Part shown: positions 26,304-33,837 of the stretch, in pieces | How the letters are laid out: every line of letters begins with the position of its first letter | Position numbering within the stretch: the stretch's first letter is position 1 | DNA from: VRUE01 sp963837695 | Lineage (GTDB): Bacteria > Actinomycetota > Thermoleophilia > Solirubrobacterales > 70-9 | Reading direction: 5' to 3' | DNA length: 64,000 bases | Assembly: GCA_963837695.1 (NCBI GenBank) | Contig: CAWINZ010000003.1 | Coordinates: forward strand, 62,001-126,000 | Notes under the pieces: generated by a model | Database searches by the model: none | Seen by the model: the letters and a program-made list of their open reading frames with translations, nothing else | Told to the model about the DNA's origin: nothing | Program-made: the position numbers and the translations under genes

Positions 26304-26371
26304 GAGCCAATCCCGGTAGGGCCTCCACTTCACCTTTCGCTTGAGAGCCAATCCCGGTAGGGCCTCCACTT
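26301..26371 (+). repeat. Tandem duplication of a 30-bp element arm
   Basis: 26301-26330 and 26342-26371 are identical over 30 bp, with a 41-bp period. The repeat begins with the prfA stop codon and contains the outer arm of the family A element that follows, so only the second copy can pair with the 3' arm at 26439. Confidence 0.8.
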
Positions 26372-26458
26372 AACTTTTTCGGTGTGACGCGATTGGGCTG
26401 TCGCCCGAGGCCTACACCGAAAAAGTACAAGACGTTCCGGCCCTACCGGGATAGGCTC
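26345..26458. repeat. Long-hairpin element, family A, copy 1 (prfA-prmC gap)
   Basis: Outer stem of 20 bp with one mismatch: 26345-26364 with 26439-26458 (core ATCCCGGTAGGGCC). Inner stem of 12 bp: CTTTTTCGGTGT (26374) with ACACCGAAAAAG (26414). The 5' junction is TCCACTTAA and the 3' junction is TACAAGACGTTCC. Both junctions and the inner stem recur in copy 2 at 57055 although the outer stem differs. The 3' arm contains TAGGCT, the likely -10 box of prmC. Confidence 0.8.
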
Positions 26459-26460
26459 CA

Positions 26461-27327
26461 GTGGTGGTCGCCGCTGCGACTTCCGGCAGCGTTCGTGAAG
26501 CCCTTGAGGCTTCCGTCGACGCACTCGCGGCAGTTGGCGTCGATACGCCGCGTTTGGATGCTGAGCTGCTCTTGGCCGAGGCGACCGGGTGGGAGCGGGC
26601 GCGGCTTGCGGCGGACCCGGAGGCAGGGGTGCCGGCGGCTGCCGCTAGGCGGTTTGGGGAGATGGTGCGACGGCGCTTGCGGCGCGAGCCGGTCGCCTAC
26701 ATCCTTGGACGCAAGGGTTTCCGCCATATCGAGCTGGCGGTCGATCGGCGGGTGCTGATTCCCCGGCCCGAGACCGAGCTGTTGGTCGAGTTGGCGCTGG
26801 AGTTGCAACCGCGACGGGTGCTCGACATGGGGACCGGCTCGGGCGCGATCGCTCTGGCAATTGCTGACGAGCTGCCGGAGTGCGAGGTCGTCGCGACGGA
26901 TACTTCGGTGGCGGCGCTCGAGGTGGCGCGTGGGAACGCCGAGCGGCTGGGGCTCGCCACGCGGGCGAACTTCGTCGACGGGATGCTGCCCGAGACGGAC
27001 ACGGGCTGGGTAGGGGAGGGTGGGCCGGGAGCCTTCGATCTTGTCGTCGCCAACCTGCCCTATGTCGCTGAGATCGAATGGGCCGACCTCGAGCCGGAGG
27101 TGACCGAGTGGGAGCCGCGCGAGGCATTGCTCGCGGGGCCGGACGGGCTCGATGTGCTGCGTGCCGCGATCCCGGCTGCCGCTACGGCGGCGCCGTCGTT
27201 GGCGCTCGAGATCGGCGTGGGCCAGGCGCCTGCCGTGAGCGAGCTGCTCTTCGAGGCCGGTTTCGCGAAGGTCGAGACCCGCGCCGACCTCGCCGGCATC
27301 CCCCGCGTCGTCAGGGGCCAACAATGA
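26461..27327 (+). CDS. prmC: Release factor glutamine methyltransferase
   Basis: 288 residues. The SAM site is VLDMGTGSGAIALAIA, and the catalytic motif is NLPY in VVANLPYV, a variant of the usual NPPY. PrmC methylates the GGQ glutamine of RF1 and RF2, so its place after prfA is meaningful. The N-terminal helical domain (LLAEATGWERARL) and YILGRKGF are typical. GTG at 26464 is an alternative start that sits 6 nt after TAGGCT. Confidence 0.93.
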   Translation: MVVAAATSGSVREALEASVDALAAVGVDTPRLDAELLLAEATGWERARLAADPEAGVPAAAARRFGEMVRRRLRREPVAYILGRKGFRHIELAVDRRVLIPRPETELLVELALELQPRRVLDMGTGSGAIALAIADELPECEVVATDTSVAALEVARGNAERLGLATRANFVDGMLPETDTGWVGEGGPGAFDLVVANLPYVAEIEWADLEPEVTEWEPREALLAGPDGLDVLRAAIPAAATAAPSLALEIGVGQAPAVSELLFEAGFAKVETRADLAGIPRVVRGQQ

Positions 27328-27330
27328 GGC

Positions 27331-27375
27331 TCCGACCTGCATCGAGCCCCCATTTGGGGTTCGATGCAGGTCGGA
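27331..27375. terminator. Hairpin between prmC and the TsaC gene
   Basis: A 15-bp outer stem (TCCGACCTGCATCGA with TCGATGCAGGTCGGA) encloses a further CCCC/GGGG pairing. It begins three bases after the prmC stop and ends seven bases before the next ATG. It is shorter than the element families but shows the same placement. Confidence 0.6.
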
Positions 27376-27382
27376 TGGGGCT

Positions 27383-28036
27383 ATGACGCGGGTTGTCTCG
27401 ATCGGGGGCGATGGGGCGGAGGAGGCTCGGAGTGCGCTTGAGCGGACGATCTCCTCGGGCGGGGTCGCGGTCTTTCCCGCCGATGGGCTCTACGGGCTCG
27501 CCTGCGACCCGCTCGATGCGGCGGCGATCGGGCGCATCCACGAGATCAAGGGGCGCGACGACGGCAAACCCTCGGCGGTCATGTACTTCTCGCCGCTGGC
27601 GATGCGCGAGCTGGTCGAAGGACTGGGGCCGCGCACCCGCCTGGCGCTCGCCGCCCTCCTGCCGGGCCCCGTGACCCTGGTTGTCGCCAATCCCGAAGGC
27701 CGCTACTCGCTTGCCTGCCGCGAGGACCGCTCCCGCCTCGGGGTCCGCCTGATCGGCGGGCCGCTGGCCGGCGCGATGTGCCCGTTGCTCCAGACCTCGG
27801 CCAATCTCAGCGGTGAGCCGGCGCCGGCTCGCTTCGAGGACGTCCCGGCCGAGATCGTCGCCGCGGTCGACCTGGCGATCGACGGCGGCGAGCTGACCGG
27901 CCTGCCGTCGACCGTCGTCGACCTCACCGACTTCGACGCGGAGGGCGAGTGGGCCGTGCTGCGCGAGGGAGGGCTCTCCGAAGGAGACCTAGCAGCCCGG
28001 CTGGCCGCGGTAGGGGAGTCGGACCAGTCGCCGTGA
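27383..28036 (+). CDS. tsaC: Threonylcarbamoyl-AMP synthase (Sua5/YwlC/YrdC family)
   Basis: 217 residues of the YrdC fold. VAVFPADGLYGLACD, EIKGRDDGKPSAVM and LLQTSANLSGEPAP are the conserved blocks binding ATP and threonine. The enzyme makes the threonylcarbamoyl-AMP used for t6A in tRNAs reading ANN codons. The Sua5-type C-terminal domain is absent, so this is the short form. The last 48 bp overlap the convergent lysyl oxidase-like gene. Confidence 0.92.
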   Translation: MTRVVSIGGDGAEEARSALERTISSGGVAVFPADGLYGLACDPLDAAAIGRIHEIKGRDDGKPSAVMYFSPLAMRELVEGLGPRTRLALAALLPGPVTLVVANPEGRYSLACREDRSRLGVRLIGGPLAGAMCPLLQTSANLSGEPAPARFEDVPAEIVAAVDLAIDGGELTGLPSTVVDLTDFDAEGEWAVLREGGLSEGDLAARLAAVGESDQSP

Positions 28037-28756
28037 GGTGTTGTCGTTCTCGTTCGACTCGAAGAGCAATTCCTTCGGGTCGACGGTCATCGTGAAGGCG
28101 AAGCAGCCGCGCAGGCCGCTGACGTCGATCCACTGCTTGTCGTAGTCGGCCGGGTAGATGTCCGACCAGCCGACCGAGGTGCCGAGCGTGACCGTGTCGG
28201 CGTAGGGGTCCTGGTCGCAGCCGGGGTAGTGGCGGACGCTCGGCGAGCGCTTGCCGGGGCGGGTGCGCTCGAGGTCGCGCAGGCAGTAGTTGAGCTTGGG
28301 CCCGGTGCGAAGGACCGGCCCGATCTTGCCGTCCGGCCCGACCCGGCGCAGCTCGAAGCGGGCGAGCTGGTGGACCTTCCAGTAGCTGCCGCCGAAGTAC
28401 GTGCCGACGTCGGTGAAATGCAGACGGGCGCCGGTCCGGAGGACGAGGCGGCCGCCGCCCTTGCGGTGGATCCGCTGGTTGACCCGCATCGTGTGCCAGC
28501 CGTCGCGGTGGCCGCGCAGCTCCATCGGGCCCACCCCGCGGCTCTCGACGTCGCTCGTCGCCCGCAACAGGAGCTTGCCGCCGTAGCTCGTCTCGTAGAT
28601 TTCGCCCGGCTTGCCGATCCTCAGATTGGGGCAGAGCAGCAGGCGAGCTTCGGGGCCTTCGCAGGGATTGGCGACCTTCGCGGCGGTCGTCGACGCGAAG
28701 AGAAGCAGCGAAAGGACGGCGATCGTGATGGTCGCGGGGCTCTTCACCGACACCAC
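27989..28756 (-). CDS. Secreted lysyl oxidase-like protein
   Basis: 255 residues with a signal peptide (TITIAVLSLLLFASTTAA). The C-terminal half matches the lysyl oxidase family: YWKVHQLARFELRRV, LNYCLRDLERT, GWSDIYPADYDKQWIDVSG and LLFESNENDNTS. Lysyl oxidases use copper and a tyrosine-derived quinone to oxidise primary amines. The dense histidine copper motif of the family is reduced to a single histidine in KVHQLARFEL, so catalysis is doubtful. It is convergent with the TsaC gene and divergent from glyA. Confidence 0.75.
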   Translation of the reverse strand: MVSVKSPATITIAVLSLLLFASTTAAKVANPCEGPEARLLLCPNLRIGKPGEIYETSYGGKLLLRATSDVESRGVGPMELRGHRDGWHTMRVNQRIHRKGGGRLVLRTGARLHFTDVGTYFGGSYWKVHQLARFELRRVGPDGKIGPVLRTGPKLNYCLRDLERTRPGKRSPSVRHYPGCDQDPYADTVTLGTSVGWSDIYPADYDKQWIDVSGLRGCFAFTMTVDPKELLFESNENDNTSRRLVRLPYRGQPGC

Positions 28757-28774
28757 GCTATCCCGGGGCGTTGG

Positions 28775-28780
28775 TATCGT
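28775..28780 (+). promoter_or_regulatory. -10 box before glyA
   Basis: TATCGT ends nine bases before the GTG start of glyA, with no ribosome binding site in between. Confidence 0.4.
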
Positions 28781-28789
28781 CGCAACACG

Positions 28790-30070
28790 GTGACCGAGCT
28801 ACCCGAAAACCTGCAGGCGGCACCTCTGAGCGAGGTCGATCCGGCGATCGCCGCCGTGCTCGACGCCGAGCTGCACCGTCAGCAGGGAACGCTGGAGATG
28901 ATCGCCTCGGAGAACTTCGTCCCGCAGGCGATCATGGAAGCGGTCGGCTCGGTGCTGACCAACAAGTACGCCGAGGGCTACCCCGGCAAGCGCTACTACG
29001 GCGGCTGCGAGGAGGTCGACGTCGCCGAGCAGTTGGCGATCGACCGGGCCAAGGACCTGTTCGGTGCCGAGCACGCCAACGTCCAGCCGCACTCCGGCGC
29101 TCAGGCCAACAACGCCGCCTACATGGCGCTGCTGGAACCGGGCGACACTTTCCTCGGGATGGCGCTCGACCACGGCGGTCACCTCAGCCACGGGATGAAG
29201 ATCAACGTCTCGGGCAAGCTCTACAACCCGGTGCCCTACCACGTGCGCCGCGATGACTTCCTGGTCGACATGGAGGAGGTCGAGCGCTTGGCCCAGGAGC
29301 ACAAGCCGGCCCTGATCGTCGCCGGCTGGTCGGCCTACCCGCGCCAGCTCGATTTCGCCGCCTTCCGCGCGATCGCCGACTCGGTCGGCGCCAAGCTGAT
29401 GGTCGACATGGCGCACTTCGCCGGCCTCGTCGCCGCCGGCGAGCACCCCAACCCGGTCGAGCACGCGGACGTCGTCACGACGACGATCCACAAGACGCTC
29501 TGCGGCCCGCGCAGCGGCATGATCCTCAGCCGCGGGGAGCACGCCAAGGCGATCGACAAGGCGGTCTTCCCCGGCCAGCAGGGCGGGCCGCTGATGCACA
29601 CGATCGCCGCCAAGGCGGTGGCGATGCGGATCGCCGCGAGTGAGCCCTTCGCCGCCCGCCAGCGCCAGACGATCGCCAACGCGCAGGCGTTCGCCGCCGG
29701 GCTGGAAGCGGGCGGCGTGCCGGTGCTGACCGGCGGCACCGACGTTCACCTCGTCCTCGTCGACCTGACCCCCAGCGGGCTCGACGGCCAGACGGCAGAG
29801 GACCGACTCGAGGCGGTCGGGATCACGGTCAACCGCAACGCGATCCCCTTCGACGAGCGACCGCCGATGAACCCCTCCGGCCTGCGGATCGGCACCCCGG
29901 CGCTGACCACGCGCGGCATGGTCGAGGACGACCTGACCGAGATCGCGTCGGTGATCGCCACCGCCCTCGGCCCCGACTTCGAGGCCGAAAGAGAGTCGCT
30001 GAAAGAGCGCACGAAGGCCTTGATGGACCGGTACCCGCTCTACCCCGAGCTGGCCGCGGCAGCTGTCTGA
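28790..30070 (+). CDS. glyA: Serine hydroxymethyltransferase
   Basis: 426 residues. The cofactor lysine lies in TTTIHKTLCGPRSGMIL. EMIASENFVPQAIMEAVGS, NKYAEGYPGKRYYGG and LVDMAHFAGLVAAG are family hallmarks. The enzyme converts serine and tetrahydrofolate to glycine and methylene-tetrahydrofolate. The GTG start gives the standard N-terminus (LSEVDPAIAAVLDAELHRQQ). It leads into the surface-polymer genes and is probably transcribed with the DUF354 gene. Confidence 0.97.
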   Translation: MTELPENLQAAPLSEVDPAIAAVLDAELHRQQGTLEMIASENFVPQAIMEAVGSVLTNKYAEGYPGKRYYGGCEEVDVAEQLAIDRAKDLFGAEHANVQPHSGAQANNAAYMALLEPGDTFLGMALDHGGHLSHGMKINVSGKLYNPVPYHVRRDDFLVDMEEVERLAQEHKPALIVAGWSAYPRQLDFAAFRAIADSVGAKLMVDMAHFAGLVAAGEHPNPVEHADVVTTTIHKTLCGPRSGMILSRGEHAKAIDKAVFPGQQGGPLMHTIAAKAVAMRIAASEPFAARQRQTIANAQAFAAGLEAGGVPVLTGGTDVHLVLVDLTPSGLDGQTAEDRLEAVGITVNRNAIPFDERPPMNPSGLRIGTPALTTRGMVEDDLTEIASVIATALGPDFEAERESLKERTKALMDRYPLYPELAAAAV

Positions 30071-30092
30071 GCAGCTCAACATCTGGGTCGAC

Positions 30093-31115
30093 ATGAGCGC
30101 CCCGGCGCATGTGCTGGTGCTGCGCCCGATCATCGAGCGGCTGCGGGAGCAGGGCCACACGGTCGAGGTGACCTCGCGCGACTACGCGCAGACGCAGGCG
30201 CTGCTCGAGCTGCATGGGATGGAGCACACGCCGATCGGCCGCCACGGCGGCGCCTCGCGGGTGCGCAAGGCGATGCGGCTCGGCGCTCGCACGACGGCGA
30301 TGGTCCGCTACGGCCGCGGCCGCTCCTTCGACCTGGCGCTCGCCCACGGCTCCAACGACCTGGCGATCGCGGCGCGGCTGCTCGGCGTGCCCGAGGCCAA
30401 CATGCACGACTACGAGTACGCGGTCACCCAGCACCGGATCGGCTGCCGGCTCGCCAAGCGGGTGATGTTCCCCGACACGGTGCCGGCCGAGCGTCTGCGC
30501 CGCTTCGGCGTCGGCCCCGACAAGCTCTTTCCCTACCCCGGCCTCAAGGAGGAGTACTACCTCTACGACTTCGAGCCCGACCCCGATGCGCTCAAGCGCC
30601 TCTCGATCGACGCCGGGCGCGTCGTCGTCGTCGTCCGCCCGCCGCCCGACGTCTCGCTCTACCACCGCAAGTCGAACCCGCTCTTCCCGAAAGTCCTGCA
30701 ACGGCTCGGCACCGACGAGAACGTGCATGCGATCGTCCTGCCCCGCACCCAGGCGCAGCGCGAGCTGGTCGAGAGCCTCGCCCTGCCCTCGCTGATCCTG
30801 CCGCCCGGCGCGGTCGAGGCGCAGAGCCTCGTCGCGCTCGCCGACCTCGTCGTCTCCGCCGGTGGCACGATGAACCGCGAGGCGGCGGCCCTCGGCGTCC
30901 CCGTCTACACGACCTACGGAGGGCGCCTCGGCGGCGTCGACGAAGCGCTGATCCGGTCGGGACGACTGCGGCCGCTGACCGACCCGCGCGCGATCGAGCT
31001 CGAGAAACGCACCGCCGACGCGACTCCGACCAAGCGAGACCCTGGTCCCCTCGTCGAGACGATCCTAGGTACGGTCGGAGCCGACCATCCCGCGGCAAGC
31101 AACATCACGAGCTGA
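30093..31115 (+). CDS. DUF354 family glycosyltransferase-like protein
   Basis: 340 residues from the first ATG. PIIERLREQGHTVEVTSRDY, FPYPGLKEEYYLYDF and SAGGTMNREAAALGVPVYTT match DUF354, a GT-B-like family near UDP-GlcNAc 2-epimerases. Homology clearly begins before the ATG: the codons upstream read QLNIWVDMSAPAHV, the usual first strand of the family. In that stretch the only start-like codon after the stop at 30021 is CTG at 30063, overlapping the glyA stop, so the true start may be non-standard. It lies among wall and capsule polymer genes. Confidence 0.75.
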   Translation: MSAPAHVLVLRPIIERLREQGHTVEVTSRDYAQTQALLELHGMEHTPIGRHGGASRVRKAMRLGARTTAMVRYGRGRSFDLALAHGSNDLAIAARLLGVPEANMHDYEYAVTQHRIGCRLAKRVMFPDTVPAERLRRFGVGPDKLFPYPGLKEEYYLYDFEPDPDALKRLSIDAGRVVVVVRPPPDVSLYHRKSNPLFPKVLQRLGTDENVHAIVLPRTQAQRELVESLALPSLILPPGAVEAQSLVALADLVVSAGGTMNREAAALGVPVYTTYGGRLGGVDEALIRSGRLRPLTDPRAIELEKRTADATPTKRDPGPLVETILGTVGADHPAASNITS

Positions 31116-31121
31116 CTCACT

Positions 31122-31284
31122 AGTGCCGTGTCCGGTGACGTTTGCCCGGTTCTGGCGCAGTCATCGTCGTGCCTGGCAAGGACGCAGACCCGAAGGCGTG
31201 GCAGAGCCACGTCGAGTGGTCGAGGACGCCGCCAGGCGCGGCGAGGGCAAGCCAGAGAGGGCGAACGTTGCCTGACACGGCACC
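31122..31284. repeat. Long-hairpin element, family G, copy 3 (inverted)
   Basis: Outer stem of 26 bp, 31122-31147 with 31259-31284, with five differences. Centre: CGTGGC-AGA-GCCACG (31197-31211). The flanking loops hold CAAGGACGCA and GAGGACGCC, the reverse complements of the loops in copies 1 and 2. It fills the whole gap after the DUF354 stop, and its 3' arm contains the TTG used as start of the sugar transferase gene. Confidence 0.75.
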
Positions 31285-31951
31285 AACTCTTCCCGCAGAC
31301 GTCCAGGAGGAGCTGGAGCACTTCATCGCGCTCGCCGGGGACGGCGAGCCGCGCCCGGTCGACGCCGTCCTGCGCGGCCTCGACATGCTCATCTCGGCCG
31401 TCTTCTTGCTGATCCTCTCTCCGTTGCTGGCGCTGACCGCGCTGGCGATCGTGCTCACCTCGGGACGGCCGCTCTTCTACCACGGCGCCCGCGTCGGCCG
31501 GGGCGGGCGGCTCTTCCGCATGTACAAGTTCCGCACCCTCAAGCCCGACGCCGAGGACCGCCTCGGCCCCTACCTGGGGGAGGAGCTGACCAGGCGCACC
31601 GAGGAAGAGGTGACGCGGATCGGGCGGGCGCTGCGCAAGATCCACCTCGACGAGGTGCCGCAGCTGTGGAACGTGCTGCGCGGCGACATGGCGGTGGTCG
31701 GGCCGCGGCCGATCCGGCCGGCCTTCTTCACCGAGCTCTGCCGCGAGATCCCGCAGTACTGGCAGCGGCTGGTCGTCCGCCCCGGCGTCACCGGCTTCGC
31801 CCAGACGCGGATGACGCGCGAGGAGTCCTGGGCCGACAAGCTCGCCCACGACATGGAGTACATCGCCGATCGCTCGGTCCCGCTCTACATCAGCGTCCTG
31901 CTCGCCACCGTGGTCAAGGTCCTCGGCCGCGGCCCCGCCGCCCCCGGCTAG
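31268..31951 (+). CDS. Bacterial sugar transferase (polyprenyl-phosphate glycosyl-1-phosphate transferase)
   Basis: 227 residues. One N-terminal membrane helix region (LDMLISAVFLLILSPLLALT) is followed by the catalytic domain: RMYKFRTLKPDAED, LRKIHLDEVPQLWNVLRGDM, VGPRPIRP and RPGVTGFAQ. These enzymes start capsule or exopolysaccharide synthesis by loading a sugar phosphate on undecaprenyl phosphate. TTG 31268 is preferred because AGAGAGGG precedes it; an upstream GTG at 31142 lies inside the hairpin element. Confidence 0.88.
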   Translation: MPDTAPTLPADVQEELEHFIALAGDGEPRPVDAVLRGLDMLISAVFLLILSPLLALTALAIVLTSGRPLFYHGARVGRGGRLFRMYKFRTLKPDAEDRLGPYLGEELTRRTEEEVTRIGRALRKIHLDEVPQLWNVLRGDMAVVGPRPIRPAFFTELCREIPQYWQRLVVRPGVTGFAQTRMTREESWADKLAHDMEYIADRSVPLYISVLLATVVKVLGRGPAAPG

Positions 31952-31974
31952 GAGCCCCTGAGAGACTGCCGCCC

Positions 31975-33828
31975 ATGTGCGGGATCTGTGGAGCGGCCGG
32001 AGCCGCGGTGGACGCCGCGGCCGTGCGGCGGATGAACTCGCGGCTGACGCATCGCGGGCCCGACAGCGACGGCTTCTTCGAGGACGACGGAGTCGCCCTG
32101 GCGATGCGGCGGCTCTCGATCATCGACCTCGAACACGGCGACCAGCCGATCTCCAACGAGGATGGGACCGTCACCGTCGTCCAGAACGGCGAGATCTACA
32201 ACTACCGCGAGCTGCGCGGCGAGCTCGAGCGGCGCGGACACCGTTTCGCGACGCACTCCGACACCGAGGTCCTGGTCCATCTCTACGAGGAGCACGGCGA
32301 CTCCTTCGTCGAGCGCCTGCGGGGGATGTTCGCGATCGCGCTCTGGGACCGCCGCGAGCACCGCCTCCTCCTCGCCCGCGACCGTTTCGGAATCAAGCCG
32401 CTCTACTACCGGCACGCCGGCGACACCCTGTCGTTTGCCTCCGAGCTGAAGGCGATGTTGGAGCAGCCCGGCTTCTCGCGCCGGATCGACCCCCGCGCGG
32501 TCGCCGCCTACCTCGCCTTCAACTCGATCCCGGCGCCGCTGACGGTCTTCGCCGAGGCACGCAAGCTGCCGGCCGGAACGCTGGCGGTCTGGCGGGACGG
32601 CGAGCTGACCCAGACGCGTTTCGCCAGGCCGTCCCCGGTCGCCACGGGCGAGACCCGGCGCAGGCCGGAAAGCGCCCTGGCCGAGGAGCTGCGCGAGACC
32701 CTGCGCGACTCGATCCGCGCGCACCTCGTCGCCGACGTCCCGGTCGGCGTGCTGCTCTCCGGCGGGGTCGACTCGGCCGGGATCGTCGCCCTCGCCGCCG
32801 GCGAGCAGGCCGAGCCGGTGAAGACCTTCTCGGTCGGCTTCGAGGAGGCGAGCTTCGACGAGCTCGACCGGGCGCGGCTGGTCGCCGAGCGCTACGGCAC
32901 CGACCACCACGAGATCGTCTTGCGCCCTGACGCGGTCGAGCTCTTCCCGAAGCTGGTCGAGGCCTTCGACGAGCCCTTCGGCGACTCCTCGGCCCTGCCG
33001 ACCTACCTGGTCTCCGAGCTGGCCGCCGGCGAGGTCAAGGTTGCCCTTTCAGGGGAGGGGGGCGACGAGCTCTTCGGCGGCTACTACACCTACGTCGCCG
33101 ACCTGCTGGCGCCGCGCGTCGGCCGCCTCGCCGCGCTCGCCGCGCCGCTGGCCGAGCTGCTGCCCAGCTCCGACGCCAAGGTCAGCCTCGACTACAAAGC
33201 GAAGCGCTTCGCGCGGGGCGCCGGGCTGCCGCCGCTGGAGCGCCACCATGCCTGGAAGGAGATCTTTTCGCGACAGCTTCAGGCAGTGCTGCTGGGCGAT
33301 CGCGATCCCGGTTGGGACCCGGTCGACGTCTACCGCGAACGCTATGCCGAGACGGCCGGCGCGGAACCGCTCGCCCGCCTCCAGGACGTCGACCTCGGGA
33401 TCTACCTGGTCGACGACCTGCTGGTCAAGACCGACCGTTCGAGCATGGCGCACTCGCTGGAGCTGCGCGTCCCCTTCCTCGACAACGAGGTCGCCGCGAT
33501 GGCGCTCGGCCTGGCGACGCCGCTCAAGGTCCGCGGCCTGGCCAAGAAGCGGCTGCTGCGCCAGGCCCTGGCGCCGCTGCTGCCGAAGCAGGTCCTGCGC
33601 GGGCCGAAGCAGGGGTTCTCGATCCCCGTTGCGGCCTGGCTGCGCGGGCCGCTGCAGGGATTCGCGCGCGAAGTGCTTTCGGCCGAGACGGTCGCGCGGC
33701 AGGGTTGGCTCGACCCCGCGACCGTGACCGCGCTGCTCGACGACCACTGCGCCGGCCGCGAGGACCTCAGCCGCCAGCTCTGGGGATTGATCGCCTTCAC
33801 CCTCTGGTTCGACAGGTACGCCACCTAG
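31975..33828 (+). CDS. asnB: Asparagine synthase (glutamine-hydrolysing)
   Basis: 617 residues. Cys2 of MCGICGAAGA is the glutaminase nucleophile. The glutaminase domain carries RLTHRGPDSDGFF and VQNGEIYNYRELR. The synthetase domain has the PP-loop VLLSGGVDSAGIVALA and ALSGEGGDELFGGY. Such proteins near sugar genes may amidate a polymer component instead of making asparagine; the context leaves this open. Its TAG stop forms the first half of the -10 box for the next gene. Confidence 0.92.
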   Translation: MCGICGAAGAAVDAAAVRRMNSRLTHRGPDSDGFFEDDGVALAMRRLSIIDLEHGDQPISNEDGTVTVVQNGEIYNYRELRGELERRGHRFATHSDTEVLVHLYEEHGDSFVERLRGMFAIALWDRREHRLLLARDRFGIKPLYYRHAGDTLSFASELKAMLEQPGFSRRIDPRAVAAYLAFNSIPAPLTVFAEARKLPAGTLAVWRDGELTQTRFARPSPVATGETRRRPESALAEELRETLRDSIRAHLVADVPVGVLLSGGVDSAGIVALAAGEQAEPVKTFSVGFEEASFDELDRARLVAERYGTDHHEIVLRPDAVELFPKLVEAFDEPFGDSSALPTYLVSELAAGEVKVALSGEGGDELFGGYYTYVADLLAPRVGRLAALAAPLAELLPSSDAKVSLDYKAKRFARGAGLPPLERHHAWKEIFSRQLQAVLLGDRDPGWDPVDVYRERYAETAGAEPLARLQDVDLGIYLVDDLLVKTDRSSMAHSLELRVPFLDNEVAAMALGLATPLKVRGLAKKRLLRQALAPLLPKQVLRGPKQGFSIPVAAWLRGPLQGFAREVLSAETVARQGWLDPATVTALLDDHCAGREDLSRQLWGLIAFTLWFDRYAT

Positions 33829-33831
33829 TCT
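33826..33831 (+). promoter_or_regulatory. -10 box overlapping the asnB stop codon
   Basis: TAGTCT contains the asnB stop codon and ends six bases before the ATG at 33838. No ribosome binding site is present, so this gene is probably also read from a leaderless mRNA. Confidence 0.4.
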
Positions 33832-33837
33832 GGACAG

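Noticed and set aside
31142..31267. Upstream GTG start for the sugar transferase
   Set aside because: This part of the frame lies inside the hairpin element and reads unlike the family; TTG 31268 has a better ribosome site.
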